Assembly: GCA_041389725.1 (NCBI GenBank)
Contig: JAWKRG010000004.1
Location: 558,001-622,000 of the forward strand
Length of the DNA stretch: 64,000 bases
Source: Polyangiaceae bacterium
Lineage (GTDB): Bacteria; Myxococcota_A; Polyangia; Polyangiales; Polyangiaceae
Direction of reading: 5' to 3'
Position numbers and translations under genes: made by a program. The notes beneath the pieces were generated by a model. That model did not search any database, had not been told where the DNA came from, and saw nothing but the letters and a program-made list of their open reading frames with translations. Shown piece by piece: positions 8,399 to 17,551 of this stretch (positions within the stretch are counted from its first letter, which is position 1; each line of letters opens with the position of its first letter).

Positions 8399-11029
8399 CT
8401 AGTTCGGGCGCGAGCGTTCCGGCGGACGGAGTCTTCGATGCCGCCGAGCACGAGCTCTCGCCATTCCGGCGCCAATCGCCACGCACAGGGCCAGCAGGCT
8501 GGGCCGGCTCCCACTCCTTCCGCGTCCAGGCGTCCAGCAACGGCACCCACCGCCGTCCGTCAGTGGCGCGCTGCTGCTGGAAGCGTCAGAGTCTGGCGGT
8601 TCGGTGCCAAGTCCAGTGCCATCGCTTCCAGCATCGAGCCGGCGTCCGGTGCTTGCGTCGGTTGAAGCGTCGATGCTCGCGTCTGCCGGCGTACCGCCAC
8701 CAGTTCCTGAAGAGCCTGCATCAACCGACGACCCTGCATCTGGGCTGATGCCGCCGGCGCCCGCACCCGCTTCGAGGCCAGCATCGTTGGGCGGGCTACC
8801 GCCGTCTGCGTCCGCGTCCGCCCCAGCGTCCGACGCTGCCCCATCAATGTCCACGCCCGAATCTAGAGCTACGCAGGTCCCTTCGTGACACTCACCCGAC
8901 GAACACGGTGTTCCGGACGGAGTTGGAAATTTGATGCACCCGGCGTTGGTATCGCATGTCGACTCTACGCATTCCGCCCCCGGGCTGCACGTAAGCGTGC
9001 CGCCCGCAACACACACACCATTTTGGCAGGTTTCATTGACCGTGCAGGCATCCAGGTCGACGCACGGCGGTCCGGTGAGTGGTTTGCAGGTACCGTCCAC
9101 GTCAGCTCCGGCGGCGGTCGAGCAAACCGCGCAATCGCCGTTACAATCCGAGTTGCAGCAGACGCCATTCACGCAGAAGCCCGAGCTGCACTCGCCGCTT
9201 CCGGCGCAGACTGCCCCAATCGACAACTGCTCGAACAGTTCTGCGCTGGAGAGCTCGTAGGTGTACGTGCCGCCGGCCAGTAGGACCTTGCCGGATGAGA
9301 CTACGCCTGCGGTGTGGAATCGGCGAGGTGCCACCAACGAGCCTGCCACGGAGAATGTTCGCGCGATGGGGTCGTAGACCTCACTGGTCGCGCCTTCAGC
9401 AACGACGGCCTTGCCGGTTGGTAGAAGACTGATGGACCCGCCAAAGTGAGCGTACGACATTGAACCCGTGTAGGTGAACGTGCTCACGGTTGTGTTGAAT
9501 AGCTCTGCGCTCGCAAGATCCGTCTTCCCGTCCCTCCCTCCCGCCACCAGGATGTCTCCAGACTGGAGCGCGACTGCGACATGATACTCCCGCGCTTGGT
9601 TCAGGCTCCCTGTGCTTGCGAAGCCGCCAGTCACTGGATCGTACGCCTCAGCGCTGTTCTCGACGACCACAGGTGCCACGGACGAGAGCCCGCCAGCGAT
9701 CAGGACCTTTCCGCTTGGCAAGAGGGTTGACGAATGCCTGTCGCGCCCGATCTGCAATTGACCTGCTGGCTGAAACACCCCCAGCGACGGAACATAGACC
9801 TCTGCGGTGGAGAGCAGCACCTGACCATCGTACCCGCCTGTAACCAGGACTTCTCCGCTCAACAAACGCGTTGCCCTTCCGGTGCGTCCGACGATCATCG
9901 CACCCGTCGGAGCGAAGCTACCCGTGCTGGGGTCGTAGAGCTCTGCGCTGGAGAGGAAGCCAGAACCCGACGCATACCCACCTGCAACGAGCGCTTTGCC
10001 CGAAGCGAGCAACGTGACCGTCGGCCCGTTCCGAGCGGCGGCCATGGAGCCAGTGGCCGCGAATGTTCCAGACAATGCGTCGAATAGTTCTGCACTCGCG
10101 TGATAGGCCGTACCGTCGCTGCCTCCGACGACGAGCATCAGGCCGTTTCCAAGTACGACGCCCCCGGGGCTGTTCCGCGGGGTCGACATCCCACCAGTTG
10201 TGGTCCACGCCGGATCCACGATCAGGGGATAGGTGCCACCGTGCCACGAGACGCTGACCACGCATTGCGAGGCACCAGGGGCCGTGACTCGCCGAGTCCA
10301 AGGCGGGAGTGGCGACCGGTCCGCCTGACAGTGCTCAAGCTCGAGGGACACTGGCACTGCTCTACCCGCGCTATCAATACCCGCGGGAGGGGCGACACGA
10401 AGTCGTGGCACGCCCGCGGTATCGAGAAACTCGAGGCAGTTACTCACCAAGCGCAATCCTGCAACCCGAGAGACATCGACGTCATAGGTAAGGCGCTCGC
10501 GTTCTGGGGCGCGTTCAAAAACCACAAAGTCTTCCGTGCCCTCTACGGCGACCCGGTGTAGCAGGTGAGCCAGACGGTATGCTGCGGGGTAGACGGCAAT
10601 GCCGTCTTCCGTCGCTACGGCAACATCAGACGCTCCACGCAGCGTGAAACCGATCTCAAGGCCACTGTCGGCATCCTTTACGCGGGTCACTCCATTCGCG
10701 CGTACGGGAAGCGTCGTTAGTGCCGCCTTGGGGGCGCGCGGTACCCGAGCCCGAAGGCCTCGCTCCTGCCTGAGCTCTTCCCAGTCCGTCACCACGCCTG
10801 GTCGGACTAGCGCGCGCGCAGCTGGTTGCCCGCCCCGATTGGACTCGGTCGGGTCGCTCACGCGTACGAACCTCGCGCGTGTGCGTTGCAGGATCTGACG
10901 CGCCACGTCACTTCCAGCGCGCTCAGCACTGCTTTCAGAGTACTGGAGATCAGAAGGATCGGTGCCGGAACTCGAGCATCCGAGCGTCAAGGCCAGTAGG
11001 CCGCAAACGCGAAGGCAGTCCCCGCGCAT
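8399..11029 (-). CDS. Kelch-repeat cell-surface lipoprotein with MYXO-CTERM-like tail
   Basis: The 876-residue protein has a signal peptide with lipobox (LLALTLGCSSS). Residues about 60-260 form an N-terminal beta-rich domain. About six Kelch repeats follow (residues 265-590; LLPSGKVLIAGG, LLASGKALVAGGY, each followed by a SAELYDP segment), forming a beta propeller. A cysteine-dense segment (CSSGFCVNGVCC) comes next, then an Ala/Ser/Asp-rich low-complexity linker. The end is GGCRCW, a short hydrophobic helix and an Arg cluster, like MYXO-CTERM sorting tails. It is probably exported to the cell surface; the ligand is unknown. Confidence 0.85.
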   Translation of the reverse strand: MRGDCLRVCGLLALTLGCSSSGTDPSDLQYSESSAERAGSDVARQILQRTRARFVRVSDPTESNRGGQPAARALVRPGVVTDWEELRQERGLRARVPRAPKAALTTLPVRANGVTRVKDADSGLEIGFTLRGASDVAVATEDGIAVYPAAYRLAHLLHRVAVEGTEDFVVFERAPERERLTYDVDVSRVAGLRLVSNCLEFLDTAGVPRLRVAPPAGIDSAGRAVPVSLELEHCQADRSPLPPWTRRVTAPGASQCVVSVSWHGGTYPLIVDPAWTTTGGMSTPRNSPGGVVLGNGLMLVVGGSDGTAYHASAELFDALSGTFAATGSMAAARNGPTVTLLASGKALVAGGYASGSGFLSSAELYDPSTGSFAPTGAMIVGRTGRATRLLSGEVLVTGGYDGQVLLSTAEVYVPSLGVFQPAGQLQIGRDRHSSTLLPSGKVLIAGGLSSVAPVVVENSAEAYDPVTGGFASTGSLNQAREYHVAVALQSGDILVAGGRDGKTDLASAELFNTTVSTFTYTGSMSYAHFGGSISLLPTGKAVVAEGATSEVYDPIARTFSVAGSLVAPRRFHTAGVVSSGKVLLAGGTYTYELSSAELFEQLSIGAVCAGSGECSSGFCVNGVCCNSDCNGDCAVCSTAAGADVDGTCKPLTGPPCVDLDACTVNETCQNGVCVAGGTLTCSPGAECVESTCDTNAGCIKFPTPSGTPCSSGECHEGTCVALDSGVDIDGAASDAGADADADGGSPPNDAGLEAGAGAGGISPDAGSSVDAGSSGTGGGTPADASIDASTDASTGRRLDAGSDGTGLGTEPPDSDASSSSAPLTDGGGCRCWTPGRGRSGSRPSLLALCVAIGAGMARARARRHRRLRPPERSRPN

Positions 11030-11213
11030 CTCTCAACATGCTTGCACAGGTACCAACACGTGTCGACATGGACGAAGCGCGCTGTGGGCACAGACCTGCG
11101 CCAAGGTGAACTGTGACCGCAGGGACTGCGCGAAGTAGGAACGTTGCGTGACCCCCAAGGGGCGATTTCGACCGCGAGTCACACGGCGACCGAGCTCGTG
11201 TTCGACGCCTGTA

Positions 11214-11675
11214 TCACCCTGGCTCCAAGCGCGTCAAAGCGTTGCACCTCGGGCAGCCCGCACGAATGACGGAGTCATCTTGCTCCCAAGCTTCCGTGCA
11301 TTGCGAGCACTGATGCCAATTCTTGCCAACCGAGACAGCAGGGATGGTGGCGCCGTTGGTGAGATGTGACCCGAGAATCGACTCGCGCCATACACCTTCA
11401 GAGCAGAAGCCGGTGAATGTACTGAACCGCCCGCAGTTCATGCACGAGCTGTAGAACTCGAACCTGCCGGGAAGGCGAGCCCGCGCGCGCTCGCCAAGCG
11501 GCAGCGCACACTCCTCGTCGACATGCTGGCCTAGCGGAGCCGCCGCGCCCTGGCGCCACGCGAATAGACCACAGGGGCCGTCCTTGCCTTGGAACCCGTC
11601 GAGCGAGGCACAACACGCGGGGCACTTCAGCGCTGCCGCTGGCTCGAATAGTCGAACATTCCCATGGAAAAACAC
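11214..11675 (-). CDS. Putative zinc-ribbon protein, 153 aa
   Basis: It contains three CxxC-type groups: CPACCASL near residue 18, CMNCGRF near 78, and CSQC plus CPRC near residues 125 and 143 (SVIRAGCPRCNAL). The C-terminal pair resembles a zinc ribbon. No membrane segment. Function unknown. The 184 bases separating it from the Kelch gene start at 11029 have no gene. Confidence 0.6.
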   Translation of the reverse strand: MFFHGNVRLFEPAAALKCPACCASLDGFQGKDGPCGLFAWRQGAAAPLGQHVDEECALPLGERARARLPGRFEFYSSCMNCGRFSTFTGFCSEGVWRESILGSHLTNGATIPAVSVGKNWHQCSQCTEAWEQDDSVIRAGCPRCNALTRLEPG

Positions 11676-11923
11676 TTCTAGGCTGGCGTGCTTGTCAGTC
11701 GAATGCGAGTGATGCTTTCAAAGGCACCCCGAAAGCCGCGGTGGCTAGCGAGGATCCCTATTGGACTTCGAATCTGCGTTCAAGCGTTCAACAACGACCG
11801 CCCTGCAACATGGCCAGAAGGTATCACGCGAGCCACGGAGCGCCGCTATCAACGGATGGGCAATCTTCGGTGCGCATCATCAGCGAACTGGAGCGCCGCC
11901 CTGGTGTCAACTGTGAAGTAGGG

Positions 11924-12574
11924 ATGCCAGCGGCCGTGCCCGACCCGCGCGCGACCGAACGGAGGAGCTTCGTTAGTCTGGTCGCTTGCGTGGTCGTGTT
12001 CGAAGTTCTGGGGTCTCTGACGCTGGCGTGCGAGCCAGAGTCGCGAAGCGTCGAAGCCCAGTGGAGGGGCCGCGCACCTGCAAGGTCCACTTTGCCGGAT
12101 GGCAGCGCGGCTTTGGCCGATGCGGTGCCAGGCGAAGTAATTGAGATCCTGGAAACGTTCAACGCGCGAAAGCACGATGACCTCGAAGCGCGCGTTTGGA
12201 GAGAAGGGCTGCTCGTGATTCTCAATCCTGGGATCCGGGTTCAGGCGGCGAAAGTGACTTTGTTTTCCGATGCACTGCGCCTGGCACCGCATCTCCAAGA
12301 TGCGCATATCGCCGCGCCACGGCGCGAGCGGCTGCCAACCATGAACTGTCGGAGCGAACCACAGTTCAGTCGGATCGGGAGTTTCGCGGAGAACAGCGCA
12401 TCGTTGGGCCGACTGGCGACTTGGTTGGATGGCTACCCAATTGACTACGACAACCCCAGCGCGCGAGCTCTCGCGAAGAGCATTGCGCACGGGCAATGGT
12501 CCTACGTGTACGACACTCGCGATCACTGGATCCGCTTGGCCGAGCTGGGCTGGATCCATGAGGCCGAGCCTTGA
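11924..12574 (+). CDS. Putative lipoprotein, 216 aa
   Basis: I start it at the ATG at 11924 because the segment after it is a signal peptide (FVSLVACVVVFEVLGSLTLAC) with a lipobox-like LTLAC. The same frame is open upstream but reads as non-coding. The C-terminal half (FAENSASLGRLATWLDGYPI, then YDTRDHWIRLAELGWI) is a globular domain I do not recognise. It converges with the gene ending at 12581, with only six bases between the stops. Confidence 0.6.
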   Translation: MPAAVPDPRATERRSFVSLVACVVVFEVLGSLTLACEPESRSVEAQWRGRAPARSTLPDGSAALADAVPGEVIEILETFNARKHDDLEARVWREGLLVILNPGIRVQAAKVTLFSDALRLAPHLQDAHIAAPRRERLPTMNCRSEPQFSRIGSFAENSASLGRLATWLDGYPIDYDNPSARALAKSIAHGQWSYVYDTRDHWIRLAELGWIHEAEP

Positions 12575-12580
12575 CGCCAA

Positions 12581-13186
12581 CTACACGGTTTCCGCCACGC
12601 CGAGCGACACCTTCTGCGCGCGGCAGGTCGCGACTGCCGCGAGAAGAGCCATCAGCGCCTCGGCGGGCGCGGTGCCGAAGTCCACGATGAACCGAGTCTG
12701 ATCGCCCTGGGTCTCGGGATCGGTGACGCAGTGGACGGCGCAAGCCAAACCCTCGGTGGTTTCGGCGTTCGCGCGAAACCAACTGTGAAACCAGTCAGTG
12801 ATTGGACGTAGCTTCCCAGGCTGCAGTGGCGGAGCGACCGTGAGCTCGCAGTAGTCCCAGTGAAAGGGGTGCACGTGGACAGCCAGCCCAGCGGCGGCCT
12901 CAACGAACGGACGAAACACCACGAGCGAGGCACAGTCGAACACGACAGTCTCAACGCCGTTGTCCGTGATGAGAGCAGCGTCGTGGCGGAATGGCGTCTC
13001 GAGCGCGCCTTCAGTGACGACTTCCCCTTCTGCGCCGAGCGCCTCACACTCCGCAATGACGCGACCGTCGCTCGCTGCCGCAGCGAGACAGGCACGGAAG
13101 TGCGCGACATAGCGGTTACGAACGAGAGAAGCCGTTTGTTCGAGGGTGCCCGTCACGGTGCCTCCGCCCAGGATCACGGTGTTCAC
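12581..13186 (-). CDS. Conserved hypothetical protein, 201 aa
   Basis: It begins at GTG 13186 (MNTVILGGGTVTGTLEQTAS). Its soluble alpha/beta body includes VVFDCASLVVFRPFVEAAAG and WFHSWFRANAETTEGLACAV. No known catalytic motif. Just upstream, read in gene direction, is GCGTGATATCATCTGCC, a -10-like box shared with the cassette-junction elements further right. This gene may therefore be an outlying cassette. Confidence 0.7.
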   Translation of the reverse strand: MNTVILGGGTVTGTLEQTASLVRNRYVAHFRACLAAAASDGRVIAECEALGAEGEVVTEGALETPFRHDAALITDNGVETVVFDCASLVVFRPFVEAAAGLAVHVHPFHWDYCELTVAPPLQPGKLRPITDWFHSWFRANAETTEGLACAVHCVTDPETQGDQTRFIVDFGTAPAEALMALLAAVATCRAQKVSLGVAETV

Positions 13187-13225
13187 CAGCTAACACCATG
13201 ACTGCCTGGCAGATGATATCACGCC
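13187..13225 (-). promoter_or_regulatory. Promoter-like box of the cassette-junction type
   Basis: Read on the minus strand, TGATATCAT lies in the context GGCGTGATATCATCTGCC. It matches the GTGGTAGCATC-type box found at the junction elements between 35 and 60 kb. A hairpin GGTGTT...AACACC overlaps the start codon of the gene at 13186. Confidence 0.4.
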
Positions 13226-13366
13226 AAAGCCGCGTCGGTGTTCCGCCGCCGCCGCCAGTGCATCGCCGCGCCGCGGCAGACCTTCACGCTAGCCAGCGGC
13301 GTGGAACAGCACATGCCACGACGTGAACCGCTACTTGCGGTGCGCCCCGCCATGTATCCTAGGCTC

Positions 13367-14008
13367 GTGATACCGAAGAACGAGGCGCAAGCGTTGTTTC
13401 GTCGTGCCAAGGGACGCCACCAGCAGCGTATCGACGCAGCCATCAAGCAGGTCGAACGTTGGGTCTGGTGCAAAGGCACGTGGCACGAGCATACGTTGAC
13501 GTGCTTTGCGCGCTACCAGTTCCTGCAACAGCCGACGTTCATGAAGGCTGAGCCCAAGAAGAAGGGCCATGGCATCAACGCCTACGGGTTCGACGCGCAG
13601 GATCGCTTGGTCTACGAAAAGTACTACTTCGATCCCCGGTCGTTCAGCCACGTTGCCATCCGACATGTTGCGGGCGGGCTCGAGTCCACGAGGTATCGCA
13701 ACGACGGTGCCCTGTTGGATGCGTGGGTCGTGCGCACCGGACGTCATGGGGTCACGGAGATCCGCATTCGCGACTGGCAGGATGCAGACAGCCATTGGAA
13801 GGTGCGCTACCAGGCCGGGCGCCCACAAATCGCAACGGTCGAGCACACTGTACCCGACCAGCCTCGTTCCAAGTACACGCTCACCGCCGAGTGGGACGCC
13901 AACGGAACGCTCTGCCGCTTGCTGCGTCACGACTTGCGGTGGGATCGCGACAGCATCGCCTGGGAACGACCTGCCAAGCGCAAGGCGCCTCCGCGCAAGC
14001 GTCGGTGA
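13367..14008 (+). CDS. Hypothetical protein with RHS/YD-like beta pattern
   Basis: I prefer the GTG at 13367 (VIPKNEAQALFRRAKG) over the ATG at 13352, because TGTATCCT, an extended -10 box, lies between them and would place the transcript start at the GTG. The product has 213 residues. Its middle is beta-rich with repeated Tyr/Asp turns (AYGFDAQDRLVYEKYYFDP, then LTAEWDANGTLCRL), reminiscent of single YD repeats, and its tail is basic (KRKAPPRKRR). Not assigned to a family. Confidence 0.65.
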   Translation: MIPKNEAQALFRRAKGRHQQRIDAAIKQVERWVWCKGTWHEHTLTCFARYQFLQQPTFMKAEPKKKGHGINAYGFDAQDRLVYEKYYFDPRSFSHVAIRHVAGGLESTRYRNDGALLDAWVVRTGRHGVTEIRIRDWQDADSHWKVRYQAGRPQIATVEHTVPDQPRSKYTLTAEWDANGTLCRLLRHDLRWDRDSIAWERPAKRKAPPRKRR

Positions 14009-14061
14009 GAACTCGGCGTCAAAACGGTTCTTGGCCCGTGCATCGACGCGCCCTCGCGCTG

Positions 14062-14520
14062 CTAGGCGTCCCCGTCGTCTTCGCTTCGGAGCGCCGTGCG
14101 TACGTCCATCAAGATGCGGCCCAGCATGTTGCGACCCGACCCGTCGCCGCCGTCACCCCAGAACGAATCTGACTCGGTGTGCTCCACGAGCTCGGCGTCT
14201 CCCGTCGACAGCAGAAGCTCGCCGAGCTGCGGGTGCTGGCGGAACTTGGCCTCTACGGCCTCGCGCATCACGGAAACCTTTGCAGACTCCCAATCGCGTC
14301 GCAGGCGCTTCTTGCGATCGCGACCCTCGCGCGCGGCTAGCGACGGGGTGCGCGCTGCCCGTACCTGTTCGCGGTCCTGCGGCGCGGCGAACTTCTGAGC
14401 TTGGAAGTAATGTTCGGACGTCGGCCAGCGCTTGCCCCCAAGCTTGATTGGAAAGGCGGCGAAGTTCGAGAACTCACCAAACGGATCCCCGACGCTGTAG
14501 AACAGAATGCGCTCTCGCAT
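14062..14520 (-). CDS. NADAR-domain protein (YbiA family)
   Basis: The 152-residue product is a single NADAR domain: FGEFSNFAAFPIKLGGKRW, then WPTSEHYFQAQKFA, then KVSVMREAVEAKFRQHPQL, and the C-terminal DSFWGDGGDGSGRNMLGRIL. The EHYFQAQKF block and the FWGDG...GxNxLG block are family hallmarks. Members cleave N-glycosidic bonds in riboflavin intermediates (YbiA) or remove ADP-ribose from guanine in DarT1-type toxin systems. Which substrate applies here is unknown. It starts at ATG 14520, with a GTG one codon upstream. Confidence 0.88.
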   Translation of the reverse strand: MRERILFYSVGDPFGEFSNFAAFPIKLGGKRWPTSEHYFQAQKFAAPQDREQVRAARTPSLAAREGRDRKKRLRRDWESAKVSVMREAVEAKFRQHPQLGELLLSTGDAELVEHTESDSFWGDGGDGSGRNMLGRILMDVRTALRSEDDGDA

Positions 14521-14669
14521 CACCAGTCCGCGATCCTACCTCGACGACCCGCGCACCGCACCGCGTCGCGCTGATCCCCGAGGCCTGCGCTGGGATGCCC
14601 AGCTTGGGTGCGCTCGGTCCGCTTCAACGCATCTCCCGGGCCCGCCACCTTGTGCGCCCTCGCACGCCG

Positions 14670-15167
14670 CTAGCCCAACAAGAGGTCCGGGTCTCGTGTG
14701 AGCTGGACGGCTGCCTTGAGCAGTGAGGGACCAGGGGTCTTGTACAGGTTGCCTGCGAGCGCGAACTTGAATTCGGCAGGCACGTAGTTCAGGCCGCGAT
14801 CCTCCCACGGATACTCGACATTGTCGGGACGGCGGCCTGCATCGTCGACCTGCGGGTGGAGCAGATCAACCTCACGGCACAGCGCGCGTACGGCGGCCAT
14901 TGCAGGAGGGGTCCCTTCGAAGGCTTTGAGCCTTCGCCACTTCTCGGCGACCAGTCGCGGGAGGACAGCTCCCACGACCTGGTGGCGCGCGCGGAGCTCA
15001 GGCACTGCGGCTCCCGGCAACCACAGATACGCCTTGCACAGCTTCTCGAGCCACATCTGCAGATAGTGCAATCGATGACTTACTGGGACCCGCGTTGAAA
15101 CCAGAGATTCGTACGTGCTCAGATCCGACGCCGCCTGCAGTCGGAAGGCCTCAGCGAACGACGGCAT
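14670..15167 (-). CDS. Conserved hypothetical helical protein, 165 aa
   Basis: The ATG at 15167 gives MPSFAEAFRLQAASDLSTYE. A helical region HRLHYLQMWLEKLCKAYLWL follows, then LCREVDLLHPQVDDAGRRPD, and an end with KFALAGNLYKTPGPSLLKAA. The layout resembles HEPN-like small helical proteins, but the diagnostic R-x4-6-H motif is not evident, so I leave it unassigned. Its start lies 2 bases after the stop of the upstream gene, so they form an operon. Confidence 0.7.
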   Translation of the reverse strand: MPSFAEAFRLQAASDLSTYESLVSTRVPVSHRLHYLQMWLEKLCKAYLWLPGAAVPELRARHQVVGAVLPRLVAEKWRRLKAFEGTPPAMAAVRALCREVDLLHPQVDDAGRRPDNVEYPWEDRGLNYVPAEFKFALAGNLYKTPGPSLLKAAVQLTRDPDLLLG

Positions 15168-15169
15168 GG

Positions 15170-15484
15170 CTATGCGGCCCTGTACAGCTCGGCACCCAGG
15201 CTCCAACCACTGGGCAGCGCCAGGCGTTCGCTCACGATGGCTTCATATTCTTCGGGTGTAACTTCCACGACCACGGATCCGAAGGGAATTGCAGGAGGAT
15301 CGGGCGTGAACGCGATCGGCCAAATCCCTGATGGCGTCGTGGCCGTATTCACTTCCAGGAGTTTGATCGGCTCCCGTTGATCTGCCTCGTCCGGCCCGAT
15401 GAGTCGCACGATCAGCGTGATCGTGGGCTCAACCGTGCGATGGGCAGCTGCCAGCGTGCTGGCGACTTCATCTTTGTCGGGCAT
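15170..15484 (-). CDS. Hypothetical protein, 104 aa
   Basis: I chose the ATG at 15484 (MPDKDEVASTLAAAHRTVEP), which has a GGATC-containing leader. A further upstream ATG in the same frame precedes Arg-rich sequence that does not look coding. The product is a small beta-rich protein (TITLIVRLIGPD, then VVVEVTPEEYEAIVSE). Directly coupled to the gene at 14670-15167. Function unknown. Confidence 0.65.
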   Translation of the reverse strand: MPDKDEVASTLAAAHRTVEPTITLIVRLIGPDEADQREPIKLLEVNTATTPSGIWPIAFTPDPPAIPFGSVVVEVTPEEYEAIVSERLALPSGWSLGAELYRAA

Positions 15485-15676
15485 CTTGATGATCCTACGT
15501 TCGTGATCCGAGACGTGCAAGCCGCAGGCGCGGCCGCGTGGCCGCGGTAGAGATGCCCCTTCGAACGAACGCAAGGTCCGGTTGCCCGCAAACTTCATGA
15601 GGGTCACCGCTGTGCCGACACTCCCCGGTGGTCCTGCCCTTCAACGCCGACGCACCCTGCTACTGTGCAGCCCTCC

Positions 15677-16468
15677 ATGAACCTCCCGCAAATCGACCCC
15701 GCGTATCAGCGCGCCATCGAGATCGTGCGAGACGCCTACGTCGACACCATCGCTGCCGTGGCGGACACGACCTTGATCCGCCAAGGCGATTGGATTCAAA
15801 CCACTACCCCATCTTCCAAGCAACGCTGGTTCAATCGTGTCGTCCACTCGCGGCTGTCGGCTGCGCAGGCTGCACGGCGCGTTGCCGAGACCTTGGCCGC
15901 GTACTCCAACAACGGATCGGATTGCGAGTGGCTCGTCTGGCCTGACACATCGCCGAGTGGGTTCGACCAGGTGCTTCGGGACCATGGGTTTCAAGCGAAG
16001 GAACGAGCGGACGGCCTGCTCATCGGCACCGCCAAGTTCGAGGAGATGGCGCCTGTCGTCGGCCTGAAAGTCGCGAGGGTGCAGCGAGGCGAGGTGCCGC
16101 AGTACGTCGAGCTGTCTGCACGCGGTTGGGACGCTCGAGAAATCGACCGCAGTCTCCTCCTCGAACGCATCGAGCAGGACTTCTCCACCACCGAGTTCTA
16201 CTGGGTCATGAAGGGCAGCGAGCCCATTGGCACAGGCGAGTGGAAACGAGTGTCTTCATCCGGCTACCTGTGTGGCAGCACCGTCCTCCCTCAGCATCGA
16301 GGCCAGGGCGCCTATCGCGCATTGGTGCGCCACCGCCTCGCCAAGATGCACGAACAGGGTGTGCAGGTCGCCTCGACCATCGCCCTCGAAGGAACCTCGG
16401 CGCCCATCCTCGAGAAGCTAGGCTTCTCGTCGCGAGTCCCCATCCACTACTTCGCCCACGAACTCTGA
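15677..16468 (+). CDS. GNAT-family N-acetyltransferase, 263 aa
   Basis: The C-terminal half (about residues 120-260) has a GNAT fold. It includes the acetyl-CoA binding segment STVLPQHRGQGAYRALVRHR (Q/R-x-x-G-x-G/A type) and the following helix, then VQVASTIALEGTSAPILEKL, the usual LEKLGF end. The N-terminal half may be a degenerate GNAT repeat. A TGCTACTGT -10-like box sits 10 bases before the ATG at 15677, implying a very short leader. The substrate is not predictable. Confidence 0.82.
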   Translation: MNLPQIDPAYQRAIEIVRDAYVDTIAAVADTTLIRQGDWIQTTTPSSKQRWFNRVVHSRLSAAQAARRVAETLAAYSNNGSDCEWLVWPDTSPSGFDQVLRDHGFQAKERADGLLIGTAKFEEMAPVVGLKVARVQRGEVPQYVELSARGWDAREIDRSLLLERIEQDFSTTEFYWVMKGSEPIGTGEWKRVSSSGYLCGSTVLPQHRGQGAYRALVRHRLAKMHEQGVQVASTIALEGTSAPILEKLGFSSRVPIHYFAHEL

Positions 16469-16495
16469 GCGGACGCGAAGCCGTGCAACGCCACT

Positions 16496-16722
16496 CCTTG
16501 GTGCCCTCGGCCCAGCGCAACGCGTTACCCGCCCTCCTGCGAGGATTCCGAAGCGTCACGCGCCTGTACCTCCGCGCCGAACCAAAGCTCCGCCGCGGCC
16601 CGTGCGCGCGCATCTCAACGCTCCGCCGCGGCCCGTGCGCCCTCCTTCGAACGCGCTTCGCGATACCCGACGGGGTGGGGTTCCGAAGCGGCTCGCGCAT
16701 CTCAACGCTTCGCGCCCCTATG
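16496..16722 (+). repeat. Dispersed intergenic repeat, copy 2
   Basis: It opens TTGGTGCCCTCGGCCCAGCG, then has a TTCCGAAGCGTCACGCGCCT segment, GTACCTCCGCGCCGAACC, a doubled CCGCGGCCCGTGCGC and the hairpin module TTCGAACGCGCTTCGCGATA...GGGGTTCCGAAGCGGCTC. It fills most of the 312 bases between the acetyltransferase and the next lipoprotein. Minus-strand frames through it are spurious. Confidence 0.85.
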
Positions 16723-16780
16723 CCAACTCAAAGCTCGATTGTCCGTCGACGTTCTCGTCGTGACCCGGTAGCCTTGCAAC

Positions 16781-17371
16781 ATGGGGTGGCCTTGCCGCAG
16801 CGTGAGAAGCGGAGTCACGGTCTTGCTCGCGGTTATCGGGTGCAGTCCTCCGCCGAAGCGTCCGACCGCCGCTCTTGCGCCGGCCCCACCTCCACAGGTT
16901 TGGACGACAGCGGCGGATTCGGCGGTGCATCGTCCGTTTCCAATGCCAGGAGACGTGTGCAAGATCGACAGTGGTTGCCCGGAACCGGCCAAGATTGAAC
17001 CGTGCATTCGTAGCGCGCTGCCCACGCCAAACTGGAAGCGAAAGTCAGGTCAGACAGTGCACTTGCGGGGAACATTGTTTCCGCTTCCGACGGGCCAGAC
17101 CCAGGTGAACTGTGGCGATCCCAATCGGTGCTGCAACAGCTACTACGCCAACTTGGCGCTGCGAGTTGCGGAGGGACATGTTTGGTTGGTCGACGAGCGG
17201 GGTGGCTTCCAATGCTACGGCGACCAGACCGCGATGTGCTGTGGATTCGCTACCGGCGCAGACCTCGTTGTCGAGGTGGAGGGCGAGCTGCATGTTCGGC
17301 CAGAGCGCAGCAGCTACGACTCGACCTACGTGTCATCGCCGCGAATCTGCCGAGTCGATCCCGACCGGTGA
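16781..17371 (+). CDS. Putative Cys-rich lipoprotein, 196 aa
   Basis: The signal peptide GVTVLLAVIGC ends in a lipobox (AVIGC), followed by a Pro/Ala linker. The mature domain has about ten cysteines (CKIDSGCPEPAKIEPC, CGDPNRCCNSYY, TAMCCGFATGADLVVEVEGE), suggesting a disulfide-stabilised surface protein. A TAGCCT -10-like box ends six bases before the ATG. Function unknown; the style matches other myxobacterial surface lipoproteins in this window. Confidence 0.72.
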   Translation: MGWPCRSVRSGVTVLLAVIGCSPPPKRPTAALAPAPPPQVWTTAADSAVHRPFPMPGDVCKIDSGCPEPAKIEPCIRSALPTPNWKRKSGQTVHLRGTLFPLPTGQTQVNCGDPNRCCNSYYANLALRVAEGHVWLVDERGGFQCYGDQTAMCCGFATGADLVVEVEGELHVRPERSSYDSTYVSSPRICRVDPDR

Positions 17372-17551
17372 CGTGGGCAGAAGCCTCGACGGCGCTCCTT
17401 CGCCGTGTCTCGCGAAGCGCAACCATTGCCGGTTGGCTCGGAGGACGCTCTGACGTATGCGTACCGGTACGAGCAACTTGGAGCGGCGCTCGAATCTCGA
17501 GCACAACCCCGGACCTGAAGCGTGCAGGACTTGTCGGACAGCGGCTCGCGG

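Noticed and set aside
16500..16700. Minus-strand frames rich in LRNPTPSGIAKRVRRRAHG, also seen at 28680, 45230 and 3901-4230
   Set aside because: The same peptide wording appears wherever the dispersed repeat occurs, because the repeat DNA is the same. Composition is extreme in Arg and Pro and there is no independent coding evidence.
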